This document shows, piece by piece, positions 1 to 5,741 of a stretch of DNA of 6,377 nucleotides (position 1 is the first letter of the stretch; each line of letters starts with the position of its first letter). The stretch covers positions 1 to 6,377 of the forward strand of contig JAERMN010000192.1 of NCBI GenBank assembly GCA_016844625.1, written 5' to 3'. Under the pieces are notes generated by a model that saw nothing but the letters and a program-made list of their open reading frames with translations, was not told the origin of the DNA and ran no database searches. The position numbers and the translations under genes are program-made. This stretch comes from Deltaproteobacteria bacterium. Its GTDB lineage: Bacteria; Desulfobacterota; Binatia; UBA9968.

Positions 1-17
1 GTGCCTTCAAGAAATTC

Positions 18-48
18 GCCTTGACATGTTTCAAGGCTGGGATAGATT
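18..48 (+). promoter_or_regulatory. Sigma70-like promoter with overlapping inverted-repeat operator
   Basis: A perfect -35 hexamer TTGACA lies at 21-26, followed after 16 bases by TAGATT at 43-48, which matches the -10 consensus at 4 of 6 positions. The -35 box sits inside a perfect dyad, GCCTTGA (18-24), six bases, TCAAGGC (31-37). A further TTCAAG half-site lies at 6-11, in the same orientation as the one at 30-35. Transcription would begin near 55, just ahead of the binding site at 58-63. The arrangement suggests a repressor-controlled promoter for the binding-protein gene; the regulator is unknown. Confidence 0.42.
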
Positions 49-57
49 GCCGCCAAC

Positions 58-63
58 GGAGGG
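58..63 (+). promoter_or_regulatory. Ribosome binding site deciding the start at 71
   Basis: GGAGGG lies seven bases before the ATG at 71. The other in-frame ATG, at 26, has no such site and falls inside the predicted promoter and operator, so 71 is the better start. Confidence 0.7.
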
Positions 64-70
64 AAACGCG

Positions 71-1102
71 ATGGCAGAAAATCGAAGTTCCACGCGAGCG
101 CGCGCGAAGTTGTGCCATATTCGTGGAGCTGCGGCGCTACTTCCTCTGATGCTGGCGTTTTTGTTTTCACTTCCCGGAGCCGCCGAGGCGCAATCGGCAC
201 TTAAGAAAGTTCGCTTGGCCGTGCCGACCAAATCGGTTTCTTTCCTGGCGTTTTACGTCGCCCATCGCAAGGGTTTTTACAAAGACGAGGGTGTCGAACT
301 AGAGCCGATTATCATGCAGCCGTCGCTGGCGAGCACCGCCGTGCTTACCGGAGACTTGGACTACAACGGCGCGGTCACCGGGGTGATCGGCGCGGCGGTT
401 TCGGGCCGGCCCATGAAAGCCGTGCTGTTTACGGTCGCTCGTCCGCTTCAGTATTTGATGAGCAAGAATGACATTAAAGATGCCCGCGAGCTAAAAGGCA
501 AAAAGATTGCTGGTAGTTCTCCCGGCGGAACGGTCACGTTCTTAACCAAGCTCGTGTTGAAGAATGTCGGTCTAGATTCCGAGCGGGATGTGTTTCTCAA
601 TCCGATGGGCGGAACTGGCGCAAGCCGCTTGGCGGCACTGGAGTCCGGCGTGGTTGACGCCGTGATCTTGGAGAGCCCGGAAAACTTTCTCGCCCAACGG
701 AAGGGTTTTCGCGAACTGATTTTCTTCGGCGACGTGGTTGAGTTTCCGCAAAATGGCTTCGGCACGTCCGAGAAGAAACTCAGGGAAAATCCCGACGAGG
801 TCTTTCGAATGGTGCGCGCGACGCTGCGCGGCCTCGCGTTTAGCTGGGACAAACGAAATCACGACCAAGTGATCGATATCATCATGCGCGAGATGAAACC
901 GATCAGCTCGTCGTTGGCCAATGAATCCTTGGAGCAGGTCATGCGTGTGATCACCAAGGATGGTTCGGTCAAACCCGAATCGATCCAAGTTCTCATCGAT
1001 CTGGTGCGGGAAAACGCCAAGGTGACGCGGCCCGTCACGGTTAATCAAGTGGTCGATTTCACTTTTCTAGAGAAAGCGCAGAAAGAGTTGGGGTTGAGGT
1101 AA
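71..1102 (+). CDS. ABC transporter substrate-binding protein, SsuA/NMT1-THI5-like
   Basis: Predicted periplasmic solute-binding protein of 343 aa that would deliver a small organic ligand to an ABC importer. The N-terminus is a Sec signal peptide: a basic stretch (residues 5-18), a hydrophobic core (about 20-35) and an AEA cleavage site near residue 40. The mature part follows the NMT1/SsuA pattern: VRLAVPT at 47-53, then AFYVAHRKGFYKDEGVELE (60-78), a segment typical of the family where the protein follows 'fast, closed' lobes around the ligand; DARELKGKKIA (137-147) and the glycine-rich SSPGGT (149-154), usually near the ligand; and AALESGVVDAVIL (188-200). The length is usual for the family. 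No permease or ATPase gene follows; the next gene is convergent, so the protein is either an orphan or belongs to components elsewhere. The ligand cannot be told: the family covers sulfonates, nitrate, bicarbonate, taurine and thiamine precursors. The family is confident, the substrate unknown. Confidence 0.88.
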   Translation: MAENRSSTRARAKLCHIRGAAALLPLMLAFLFSLPGAAEAQSALKKVRLAVPTKSVSFLAFYVAHRKGFYKDEGVELEPIIMQPSLASTAVLTGDLDYNGAVTGVIGAAVSGRPMKAVLFTVARPLQYLMSKNDIKDARELKGKKIAGSSPGGTVTFLTKLVLKNVGLDSERDVFLNPMGGTGASRLAALESGVVDAVILESPENFLAQRKGFRELIFFGDVVEFPQNGFGTSEKKLRENPDEVFRMVRATLRGLAFSWDKRNHDQVIDIIMREMKPISSSLANESLEQVMRVITKDGSVKPESIQVLIDLVRENAKVTRPVTVNQVVDFTFLEKAQKELGLR

Positions 1103-1198
1103 CGAGAGAAAGCGGCGAACCCTAAGGTGCGGGCACCATTCTTCGCGCCGTCGGTGAATTCTCCGAGGGCACGCCAAAGGGCCGCGATAAACAGCCCT

Positions 1199-1981
1199 CT
1201 ACGATAAGAAAAATCGGCTAGTGTGATGCAACCAAGGGTCGTTTCGGATCATGCGTGAAAAGTTACGATGAATTTGTTCCTCGATCTGTGCCGGTGTTGA
1301 CTGTCTTAGTGCGGCCACTAATTTCACGACATCTATAATAGCCTGCGGCATTCCGATCTCGTCGTGTTTTTTCAACCACTTGAGCGCGCCGGGGTTGTCT
1401 GTTTCGGTTAGCAGCAGATGGTCGGGGATCTGCTTCGCAATCGCCTTGATGTGATCTGAATAGTGAACTTCGACGCCGACCGTGAAGTAGCAGCCAAAGT
1501 CGATCATTGCGCGCAGAACATCCAGCGGGCCGGAGTACCAGTGGATGATCGCACGTCTCACGTCGTACTTTTCGAGCAAATCTAAGATTTCTTTTTCACC
1601 GGCTTTGGTGTGCAGGTTAACGAATTTGTTCTGCTCGGCGGCCGCTGCAATGAAATATTCCAAAACTTTGCGCTGTGCCGCATAGGTCGAAGCATCTTTG
1701 ACCCAGTGAAAGTCGAGGCCGATCTCGCCGATGGCCGGGCTCATTTCGATATAGCGGCTGATTTCCGCCAAGCGGTCGGCGTATTCCGCGGCACGGCGCG
1801 GGTGGATGCCGAAAGTCGGCAGCACCAGTTCGGAGCGTTCGCCAATCTTTCGCATCTCCGAGTACGATGGTACGTCCATCGCGGTGGCGACAGTGAAGAT
1901 GCGCTCGGTTTCGATTTGCCGCAGCGCTTCGTCGAGTAGGTCGCCGTATTTGTCTAAGTGGACGTGGGCGTCGATGAGCAT
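1199..1981 (-). CDS. TatD-family metal-dependent hydrolase
   Basis: A 260-aa TIM-barrel hydrolase of the amidohydrolase superfamily, TatD branch, whose characterised members are metal-dependent DNases or phosphodiesterases in the cytoplasm. The full expected set of metal ligands is visible: DAHVH (H6 and H8), GEIGLD (E86), NLHTK (H124), IIHWYSG (H147) and TETDNPG (D195), with the family GIHP at 58-61. No signal peptide or membrane segment is seen. I start it at the ATG at 1981 rather than the TTG at 1990, because GAGGG at 1991-1995 (minus strand) is nine bases before the ATG but directly abuts the TTG. It lies 79 bp downstream of the MFS gene on the same strand and is probably cotranscribed with it. 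It ends convergent to the binding-protein gene; the 96-bp gap holds no T-tailed hairpin. The substrate is not evident; TatD proteins often act in DNA repair or turnover, but uncharacterised members may use other substrates. Confidence 0.87.
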   Translation of the reverse strand: MLIDAHVHLDKYGDLLDEALRQIETERIFTVATAMDVPSYSEMRKIGERSELVLPTFGIHPRRAAEYADRLAEISRYIEMSPAIGEIGLDFHWVKDASTYAAQRKVLEYFIAAAAEQNKFVNLHTKAGEKEILDLLEKYDVRRAIIHWYSGPLDVLRAMIDFGCYFTVGVEVHYSDHIKAIAKQIPDHLLLTETDNPGALKWLKKHDEIGMPQAIIDVVKLVAALRQSTPAQIEEQIHRNFSRMIRNDPWLHHTSRFFLS

Positions 1982-1987
1982 GTTAAG

Positions 1988-2031
1988 CAACCCTCACCCT
2001 ATCCCTCTCCCGCTTCGCGTGCGAGGGAACC
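1988..2031. repeat. REP-like dispersed intergenic repeat with hairpin
   Basis: A pyrimidine-rich run, CCCTCACCCT then CCCTCTCCCGC, is followed by a short loop and GCGAGGG, so that CCCTC-CGC can pair with GCGAGGG around a TCC bulge. This CCCTCACCC/CCCTCTCCC form is a recognisable motif of dispersed intergenic repeats in many bacterial genomes. Only one copy is present here, so its repeat nature rests on recognition rather than comparison within the window. It fills most of the gap between the MFS and TatD-like genes. Confidence 0.5.
1991..1995 (-). promoter_or_regulatory. Ribosome binding site of the TatD-like gene, inside the repeat
   Basis: Read on the minus strand this is GAGGG, nine bases before the ATG at 1981. 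It is the edge of the dispersed repeat, so the repeat seems to supply the translation signal. It excludes the upstream TTG at 1990, which it directly abuts. Confidence 0.5.
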
Positions 2032-2060
2032 GAAAGAATCTCGCGCGTGCGTGAACAACC

Positions 2061-3224
2061 TTATCGTGCTCGCCAATTCATCCACAATCCGATCAGCGCC
2101 ACGGCGGCGGTGGCGAGATACATGATTAGAAAACTTTGCTGCACCAAATCAAGTAACGCGCCGAGGGTCAAGGAGCCGACGCCGATGCCGAGGTCGTAGA
2201 AAAATTGAAACTGCGCCAGCGACTGGCCGCGCCGCTCGGCGCTGCTCTGGTCGACCGCCAAAGTCATCAGCGCCGGCTGCGCCGCGCCGGTGCCGAAACC
2301 GCCGATGATCGCCGCGGCGATCAACCCATTGGACGATGTCGAGAGCGCGAGAAGCAGGATGCCGGCGATGTTCAAGATTAGCCCAGGGAGGATCACCGCC
2401 TGTCGGCTCACTTTGTCGGAGATCGGCCCGGCGATGGGCCGGCTGAGCAGAATGCATACGGCGTAAACGCCGAACCAGATACCGGGATTGGCAAGGCCAA
2501 TTTGCAATGCATGGATCGGGAGAAATGTGAGAATGCCGCCATGGCCGAAAGAGAGAAAGGCCACGCCGATAGCCGGGTCGATCGATTCTTTGACCATGAT
2601 GTTGTCGAGCCAACGGTCGAATTTTTGCGGCACGGTTTTCGGCCGTTGCGGTTCGGAAAGTGGCAGGGCAAATAGAAAACTCAAAACCAGCACGGCGCTG
2701 GCGCCGAGAAAGACGCCGGGAAATTGGAAGCGATGATAGAGCGCGAAGCCGAGCACGGGTCCCAAAGCTGAGGCGAGGCTGCTCGCCATACCGGCGTAAC
2801 CCAAAAGCACGCCACGGCGCGCCTGCGGCACGATGTCGGCCGATATGGTCGCTACTGCCGTGGTGCAGCCGGACCAGCCGAGACCATGCAGCACGCGAAA
2901 CGGCAGCATCAGGAGAATCGATGGCGCCCAGAGGTAGCCGAGCTTGCCCACGGTGAATAAGGTGATGCCGTAGAGCAGGAACGGCTTGCGGCCGATTCTA
3001 TCGATCGACAAACCAATCGGGATGCGCGTGGCCGTGGCGGTGATCGTGAACACGGCCATCACGGCGCCGATCACTGTCGATGACGCGCCGAAGCTGATCA
3101 GATAGAGCGGGATCAGCGGCCGAGTAACATGGTGCGCGAGAAAAACTCCGAAGCGGCTAAGCCAGGTAAGTAAAAAATCCTTGAGCCAAGGATTCGTCTG
3201 TGCCTCTTGCTGCGGTGGTGACAT
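2061..3224 (-). CDS. Major facilitator superfamily (MFS) transporter
   Basis: A 387-aa integral membrane transporter with the usual MFS length and about twelve hydrophobic segments, six either side of a polar loop at about 190-217. Motif A lies between segments 2 and 3 as GLSIDRIGRK (71-80), and its weaker second-half counterpart is SRPIAGPISDKVSRQ (261-275). RVLHGLGWSG (110-119) resembles motif B with its conserved Arg, and the Gly/Ala-rich GYAGMASSLASALGPVLG (142-159) resembles the motif C of drug-efflux members. These points favour proton-driven export of a drug or metabolite, but the substrate is unknown. The start at 3224 is the only reasonable ATG; no clear Shine-Dalgarno precedes it, and the predicted promoter leaves a leader of only about five bases. 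It is probably the first gene of a two-gene unit with the TatD-like hydrolase, from which it is separated by a REP-like repeat. No functional link between the two is apparent. Confidence 0.9.
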   Translation of the reverse strand: MSPPQQEAQTNPWLKDFLLTWLSRFGVFLAHHVTRPLIPLYLISFGASSTVIGAVMAVFTITATATRIPIGLSIDRIGRKPFLLYGITLFTVGKLGYLWAPSILLMLPFRVLHGLGWSGCTTAVATISADIVPQARRGVLLGYAGMASSLASALGPVLGFALYHRFQFPGVFLGASAVLVLSFLFALPLSEPQRPKTVPQKFDRWLDNIMVKESIDPAIGVAFLSFGHGGILTFLPIHALQIGLANPGIWFGVYAVCILLSRPIAGPISDKVSRQAVILPGLILNIAGILLLALSTSSNGLIAAAIIGGFGTGAAQPALMTLAVDQSSAERRGQSLAQFQFFYDLGIGVGSLTLGALLDLVQQSFLIMYLATAAVALIGLWMNWRAR

Positions 3225-3235
3225 TGGAAGTTTCG

Positions 3236-3264
3236 ATCATTGCGGCAGGGTGAGATAAAGTCAA
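3236..3264 (-). promoter_or_regulatory. Predicted promoter of the MFS gene
   Basis: On the minus strand TTGACT (3264-3259) is followed after exactly 17 bases by AATGAT (3241-3236), a 5/6 and a 4/6 match to the sigma70 hexamers. The -10 box is only 11 bases from the ATG at 3224, so the transcript would be nearly leaderless, which fits the lack of a clear ribosome binding site. Confidence 0.4.
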
Positions 3265-3297
3265 TTGCTGCTTAAACGAATTGGATTCGGAGAATTA

Positions 3298-3397
3298 GCC
3301 GCACCCTTCGACAAGCTCAGGGCGATCGGGGCGTAAAGAACACAAAAGGGAATTAAGATTATCTCCCGCAAAGGCGCCAAGGCACCAAGGCGCCAAG
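3298..3397 (+). repeat. Composite repeat copy A, module 1
   Basis: This stretch matches 5444-5536 in the same orientation at roughly 85% by eye. Shared landmarks are the opening GCCGCACCCTTCGACA, then CTCAGGGCGATCGGG, a CACAAAA run, and TCCCGCAAAGGCGCCAA. At its end an 8-bp unit (GGCGCCAA, GGCACCAA, GGCGCCAA; 3373-3396) occurs three times, against two in the other copy. The CTTCGACAAGCTCAGGGCGA core is a widespread dispersed intergenic repeat motif. It lies in the 399-bp non-coding gap between the divergent MFS and ThDP-enzyme genes. Confidence 0.8.
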
Positions 3398-3398
3398 G

Positions 3399-3480
3399 TC
3401 ACGGGCCAGAGCCCGTCATCTCGAACGAAGGTGCGGGATCTAAGAAATATTTCTCCCTTCGGCCGAAATGATAACAAATT
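3399..3480 (-). repeat. Composite repeat copy A, module 2 (inverted)
   Basis: The reverse complement of this stretch aligns with 5541-5622 over its whole length with small indels. Shared landmarks are ATTTGTT, CATTTCGRCCGAAGGGAGAAAT, TAGATCC, and CGAGATGACGGGC followed by GCCCGT. It contains its own small hairpin, ACGGGC (3401-3406) and GCCCGT (3411-3416). It lies next to module 1 but in the orientation opposite to copy B, so the modules have been shuffled independently. Confidence 0.78.
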
Positions 3481-3484
3481 CGAA

Positions 3485-3511
3485 CTTCGTGCTCTTCGTG
3501 AACTTCGTGGT
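3485..3511. repeat. 9-bp tandem repeat, CTTCGTG units
   Basis: CTTCGTG recurs at 3485, 3494 and 3503, a strict 9-bp period. Its complement, CACGAAG repeated, is a known kind of dispersed intergenic repeat that creates false open frames reading His-Glu-Val in series. It directly follows the composite element A. Confidence 0.6.
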
Positions 3512-3544
3512 GCAATTCTCGGTCTCTTCGCGCACCGCGGCCTA

Positions 3545-3566
3545 GCAACGCTAAAATTGCCGTTGC
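3545..3566 (+). promoter_or_regulatory. Dyad around a -10-like box upstream of the ThDP-enzyme gene
   Basis: GCAACG (3545-3550) and CGTTGC (3561-3566) form a perfect 6-bp dyad enclosing TAAAAT (3552-3557), a 5/6 match to the -10 consensus, with no convincing -35 hexamer upstream. An operator straddling the promoter of the gene at 3624 would fit. Alternatively, since six T residues follow at 3571-3576, it may be a weak terminator hairpin stopping plus-strand readthrough from the repeats. The leader also has a small hairpin, CCGTT (3596-3600) and AACGG (3606-3610), which touches the first bases of the ribosome binding site. Confidence 0.28.
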
Positions 3567-3623
3567 AAACTTTTTTAACTCCTGACAGAGTGAGGCCGTT
3601 TTGCCAACGGGAGGAGTAATTTT

Positions 3624-5372
3624 ATGACCACGCCTAACATAACTATTCCAGTTTCCACGGGCGCGGAAGCGTTTCTCGCGCAGATGCGCGCACTCGGCTC
3701 GGTGCGCTATATGTTCGCCAATACCGGCACCGATCACGGCCCGCTGATCGAAGCGATGGCGCGCACGGCGGGCGAAGATCCGCGCGATATCCGGCCCATC
3801 GTCGTGCCCCATGAGCAAGCGGCGGTGTCGATGGCGCATGGCTATTATAATGTCACGCAGCAGCCGCAGATGGTGCTGGTGCACACACTGCCGGGCACGG
3901 CCAACGCGCTAGGCGGAGTCATCAACGCGGCGTCGGCGAACGTGCCGCTCTTTCTCTGCGCCGGCCGCACGCCGATCACCGAGGGCGAGCTGCGCGGCGG
4001 CAAGAGCCAGAATATCCACTGGCGCCAGGAGTCGCGCGATCAAGGCGGCGTCGTTCGCGAGTTCGTCAAGTGGGACTACGAAATTCGCACCAACCAGAAT
4101 CTCGCCGCGGTGGTGTCGCGCGCTTACAAGATCGCCATGAGCGAGCCGCGCGGGCCGGTGTACATGACTTTGCCGCGCGAGTGGCTAGCGGAAGCGCTGG
4201 AGTCGACACAGGTGTTCACTGCGGACGCTTTGGTGCCGGCGAGTAAGGCACAGGCGGATCAAGCTTCCTTGGAAAAAATTGCCGAGTGGCTGATCGGCGC
4301 CGAGAGTCCGCTGATCGTAACGAAATATTTAGGGCGCAATCCGGAAGCGGTGCAATATCTAGTCGAGCTTGCCGACTTACTGGCGATCCCGGTGGTGCAA
4401 CAGCTGACGAATGTTAATTTCCCCACCGATCACCCGCTCTATCTCGGCACTCAAGTGACGAAGTACGTGCGCGCAGCCGATGTTTTGTTTTTCATCGACA
4501 CCGACGTGCCGTGGGAGCCGCCGAGCCGAAGCGTGTTGCGCGACGGCGTGAAGATTATTCACCTAGAGCGGGATCCGTTGTTCACCGGCATTCCTGGATG
4601 GGGATTTCCCGCGGACCTGCCGGTGACGGGCTGTTCCGACGTGTCGTTGCCGGCGCTCAATGCGATCATTCGAGAAAAGCTTGCGGCACCTAAGATGATG
4701 CAAGAAAAGCTTGGGGAGCGGCGGAAAAAGATCGAAGCGGAACACCGTGTCGTTATCAGCGAGATGGACGCCAGCGTTGAAGCCGTGAAAAATCAGCAGC
4801 CGATACATCCCTATTGGCTGTCGAAGTGTATCGGCGATGCGATGGATGACAAGACGATCATCGCCAACGAGACCATTACGTCGAAGCTCGCCGAAGTGAT
4901 CCATTTGAACCGCCCCGGCTCGATGTTCAACACGCCGCTCGCCGGCCATCTCGGCTGGGGTTTGGGCGCAGCGATCGGCATGAAGCTCGGCGCGCCGGAG
5001 GCGACGGTAATCGCCGCCGAAGGCGACGGTTCGTACATGTTCTGCGCGCCGACCGCATGCCACTTCACCGCGCAGAAATATCAGATTCCATTTTTGACCG
5101 TCATCTACAACAACCAAGCATGGAACGCGAGCTTGAACGCGGCGCGCGGGCTTTTCCCCGACGGTGTCGCGGTCAGAACGCGCAATTTCCCCGGCACAGA
5201 TTTGAGCCCATCGCCGAACTTTGAATTAACCGCGCAAGCGTGCGGCGCCTACACGGCGCGAGTCGAGGAACCGGATCAATTACCGGACGCGCTGGCGAAA
5301 GCGTTGAAAGTAGTGAAAGAGGAAAAGCGGCAGGCTCTGCTGAACGTGATCTGCAAGAATCCGTTGGCGTGA
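3624..5372 (+). CDS. Thiamine-diphosphate-dependent enzyme, benzoylformate decarboxylase/acetolactate synthase-like
   Basis: A 582-aa ThDP enzyme with the three-domain layout of the acetolactate synthase and 2-oxoacid decarboxylase superfamily; it should cleave or condense a 2-oxo acid in the cytoplasm. The N-terminal Pyr domain (about 10-190) has the cofactor-activating Glu in VPHEQAA (E64) and a His in VLVHTLPGTANALGG (H87) that lines up with the active-site His70 of benzoylformate decarboxylase. The central domain is about 210-345, followed by a charged helical linker (349-390). The C-terminal PP domain has GHLGWGLGAAIGMKLG (441-456) and the ThDP/Mg motif GDGS (467-470) ending in NN (496-497). 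The region matching the second decarboxylase His (His281) reads DVPWEPP (294-300) with no His, so plain benzoylformate decarboxylase activity is doubtful. The ATG at 3624 follows GGGAGGAG by seven bases. No small regulatory subunit gene is adjacent, arguing against biosynthetic acetolactate synthase. Family is confident, substrate unknown. Confidence 0.88.
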   Translation: MTTPNITIPVSTGAEAFLAQMRALGSVRYMFANTGTDHGPLIEAMARTAGEDPRDIRPIVVPHEQAAVSMAHGYYNVTQQPQMVLVHTLPGTANALGGVINAASANVPLFLCAGRTPITEGELRGGKSQNIHWRQESRDQGGVVREFVKWDYEIRTNQNLAAVVSRAYKIAMSEPRGPVYMTLPREWLAEALESTQVFTADALVPASKAQADQASLEKIAEWLIGAESPLIVTKYLGRNPEAVQYLVELADLLAIPVVQQLTNVNFPTDHPLYLGTQVTKYVRAADVLFFIDTDVPWEPPSRSVLRDGVKIIHLERDPLFTGIPGWGFPADLPVTGCSDVSLPALNAIIREKLAAPKMMQEKLGERRKKIEAEHRVVISEMDASVEAVKNQQPIHPYWLSKCIGDAMDDKTIIANETITSKLAEVIHLNRPGSMFNTPLAGHLGWGLGAAIGMKLGAPEATVIAAEGDGSYMFCAPTACHFTAQKYQIPFLTVIYNNQAWNASLNAARGLFPDGVAVRTRNFPGTDLSPSPNFELTAQACGAYTARVEEPDQLPDALAKALKVVKEEKRQALLNVICKNPLA

Positions 5373-5379
5373 GGGGATG

Positions 5380-5422
5380 GGGAATGGAGTGATGCAATAG
5401 CGGAGTGTTGGAGGGTGGGGGA
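5380..5422. repeat. Purine-rich GGAGTG repeat after the ThDP-enzyme gene
   Basis: GGAGTGATG (5386-5394) recurs as GGAGTGTTG (5402-5410) inside a G-rich stretch just after the stop codon. It resembles dispersed intergenic repeats built on TGGAGTGTTGGAG. With only two imperfect units here the assignment is tentative. No terminator hairpin for the ThDP gene is evident in this stretch. Confidence 0.33.
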
Positions 5423-5443
5423 GATCTCGGATTCGGAGGTGTG

Positions 5444-5536
5444 GCCGCACCCTTCGACAGTCTCAGGGCGATCGGGACGCAAAGTACACAAAAAGGGGAA
5501 TCGGAATATTTCCCGCAAAGGCGCCAAGGCGCTAAG
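5444..5536 (+). repeat. Composite repeat copy B, module 1
   Basis: Direct-orientation counterpart of 3298-3397. It differs by scattered substitutions and by having two 8-bp units (GGCGCCAA, GGCGCTAA; 5520-5535) rather than three. It begins the repeat-filled part of the 369-bp gap between the ThDP-enzyme and dienelactone-hydrolase-like genes. Confidence 0.8.
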
Positions 5537-5540
5537 TTCG

Positions 5541-5622
5541 GATTTGTTGTCATTTCGACCGAAGGGAGAAATCCATCATTAGATCCGTCACATTTGATCG
5601 AGATGACGGGCCTTGCCCGTCA
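5541..5622 (+). repeat. Composite repeat copy B, module 2, with strong hairpin
   Basis: This aligns with the reverse complement of 3399-3480. Its right end is a perfect 8-bp hairpin, TGACGGGC (5604-5611), loop CTT, GCCCGTCA (5615-5622). No T-run follows directly, so it looks like a REP-type stem rather than a standard terminator, though it could slow readthrough. Confidence 0.78.
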
Positions 5623-5650
5623 CTTTGCGTCTTTGCGGGAGATTCTTTTT
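5622..5650 (-). repeat. Inverted partial copy of module 1
   Basis: The reverse complement of 5622-5640 (TCCCGCAAAGACGCAAAGT) matches 5511-5529 at 16 of 19 positions, and the extension to 5650 recalls the AAGATTATCTCCCGC part of copy A. Copy B is therefore framed by an inverted pair of module-1 ends around module 2. Copy A lacks this third part. Confidence 0.65.
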
Positions 5651-5687
5651 TCTCACATGAGCGCGGTTGTTATCGATGTGCCGGCGT

Positions 5688-5717
5688 TTGACGATCGGCT
5701 GCCTATACGGATACAAG
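5688..5717 (+). promoter_or_regulatory. Possible promoter of the dienelactone-hydrolase-like gene
   Basis: TTGACG (5688-5693) and TACAAG (5712-5717) are 5/6 and 4/6 matches to the sigma70 hexamers with an 18-base spacer. This would give a leader of about 18 bases before the GTG at 5742. It lies just beyond the repeats in otherwise featureless DNA. The match is modest. Confidence 0.3.
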
Positions 5718-5741
5718 CGAGACATTCAATAGAGGTGCACT

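Noticed and set aside
572..1048. Minus-strand open frames opposite the binding-protein gene
   Set aside because: They overlap confident coding sequence and show no motif, start signal or plausible composition.
1165..1199. Dyad GAGGGC (1165-1170) with GCCCTC (1194-1199), and a nested AGGGC/GCCCT, between the two convergent genes
   Set aside because: The loops are long and no T-run follows on either strand, so it does not meet a reasonable standard for a terminator.
3295..3477. Open frame on the minus strand with phrases such as FRPKGEI and RPDRPELVEG
   Set aside because: It is a translation of repeat modules 1 and 2. These phrases are typical products of dispersed intergenic repeats and there is no binding site or conserved domain.
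3298..3512. Possible CRISPR array, given several short repeats in a row
   Set aside because: Units are 8 or 9 bp, directly adjacent and without spacers, and no cas gene is present.
3399..3884. Minus-strand frame of about 160 codons reading HEVHEEHEV
   Set aside because: The His-Glu part is the 9-bp tandem repeat, and the rest is antisense to the start of the well-supported ThDP-enzyme gene.
4563..5117. Minus-strand open frame of 184 codons inside the ThDP-enzyme gene
   Set aside because: It is antisense to clear PP-domain coding sequence, rich in Arg and His as expected of a shadow frame in GC-rich DNA, with no recognisable domain.
3298..5650. Composite transposon carrying the ThDP-enzyme gene
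   Set aside because: The flanking elements are about 200 bp and encode no transposase, and no target-site duplication was seen outside them.
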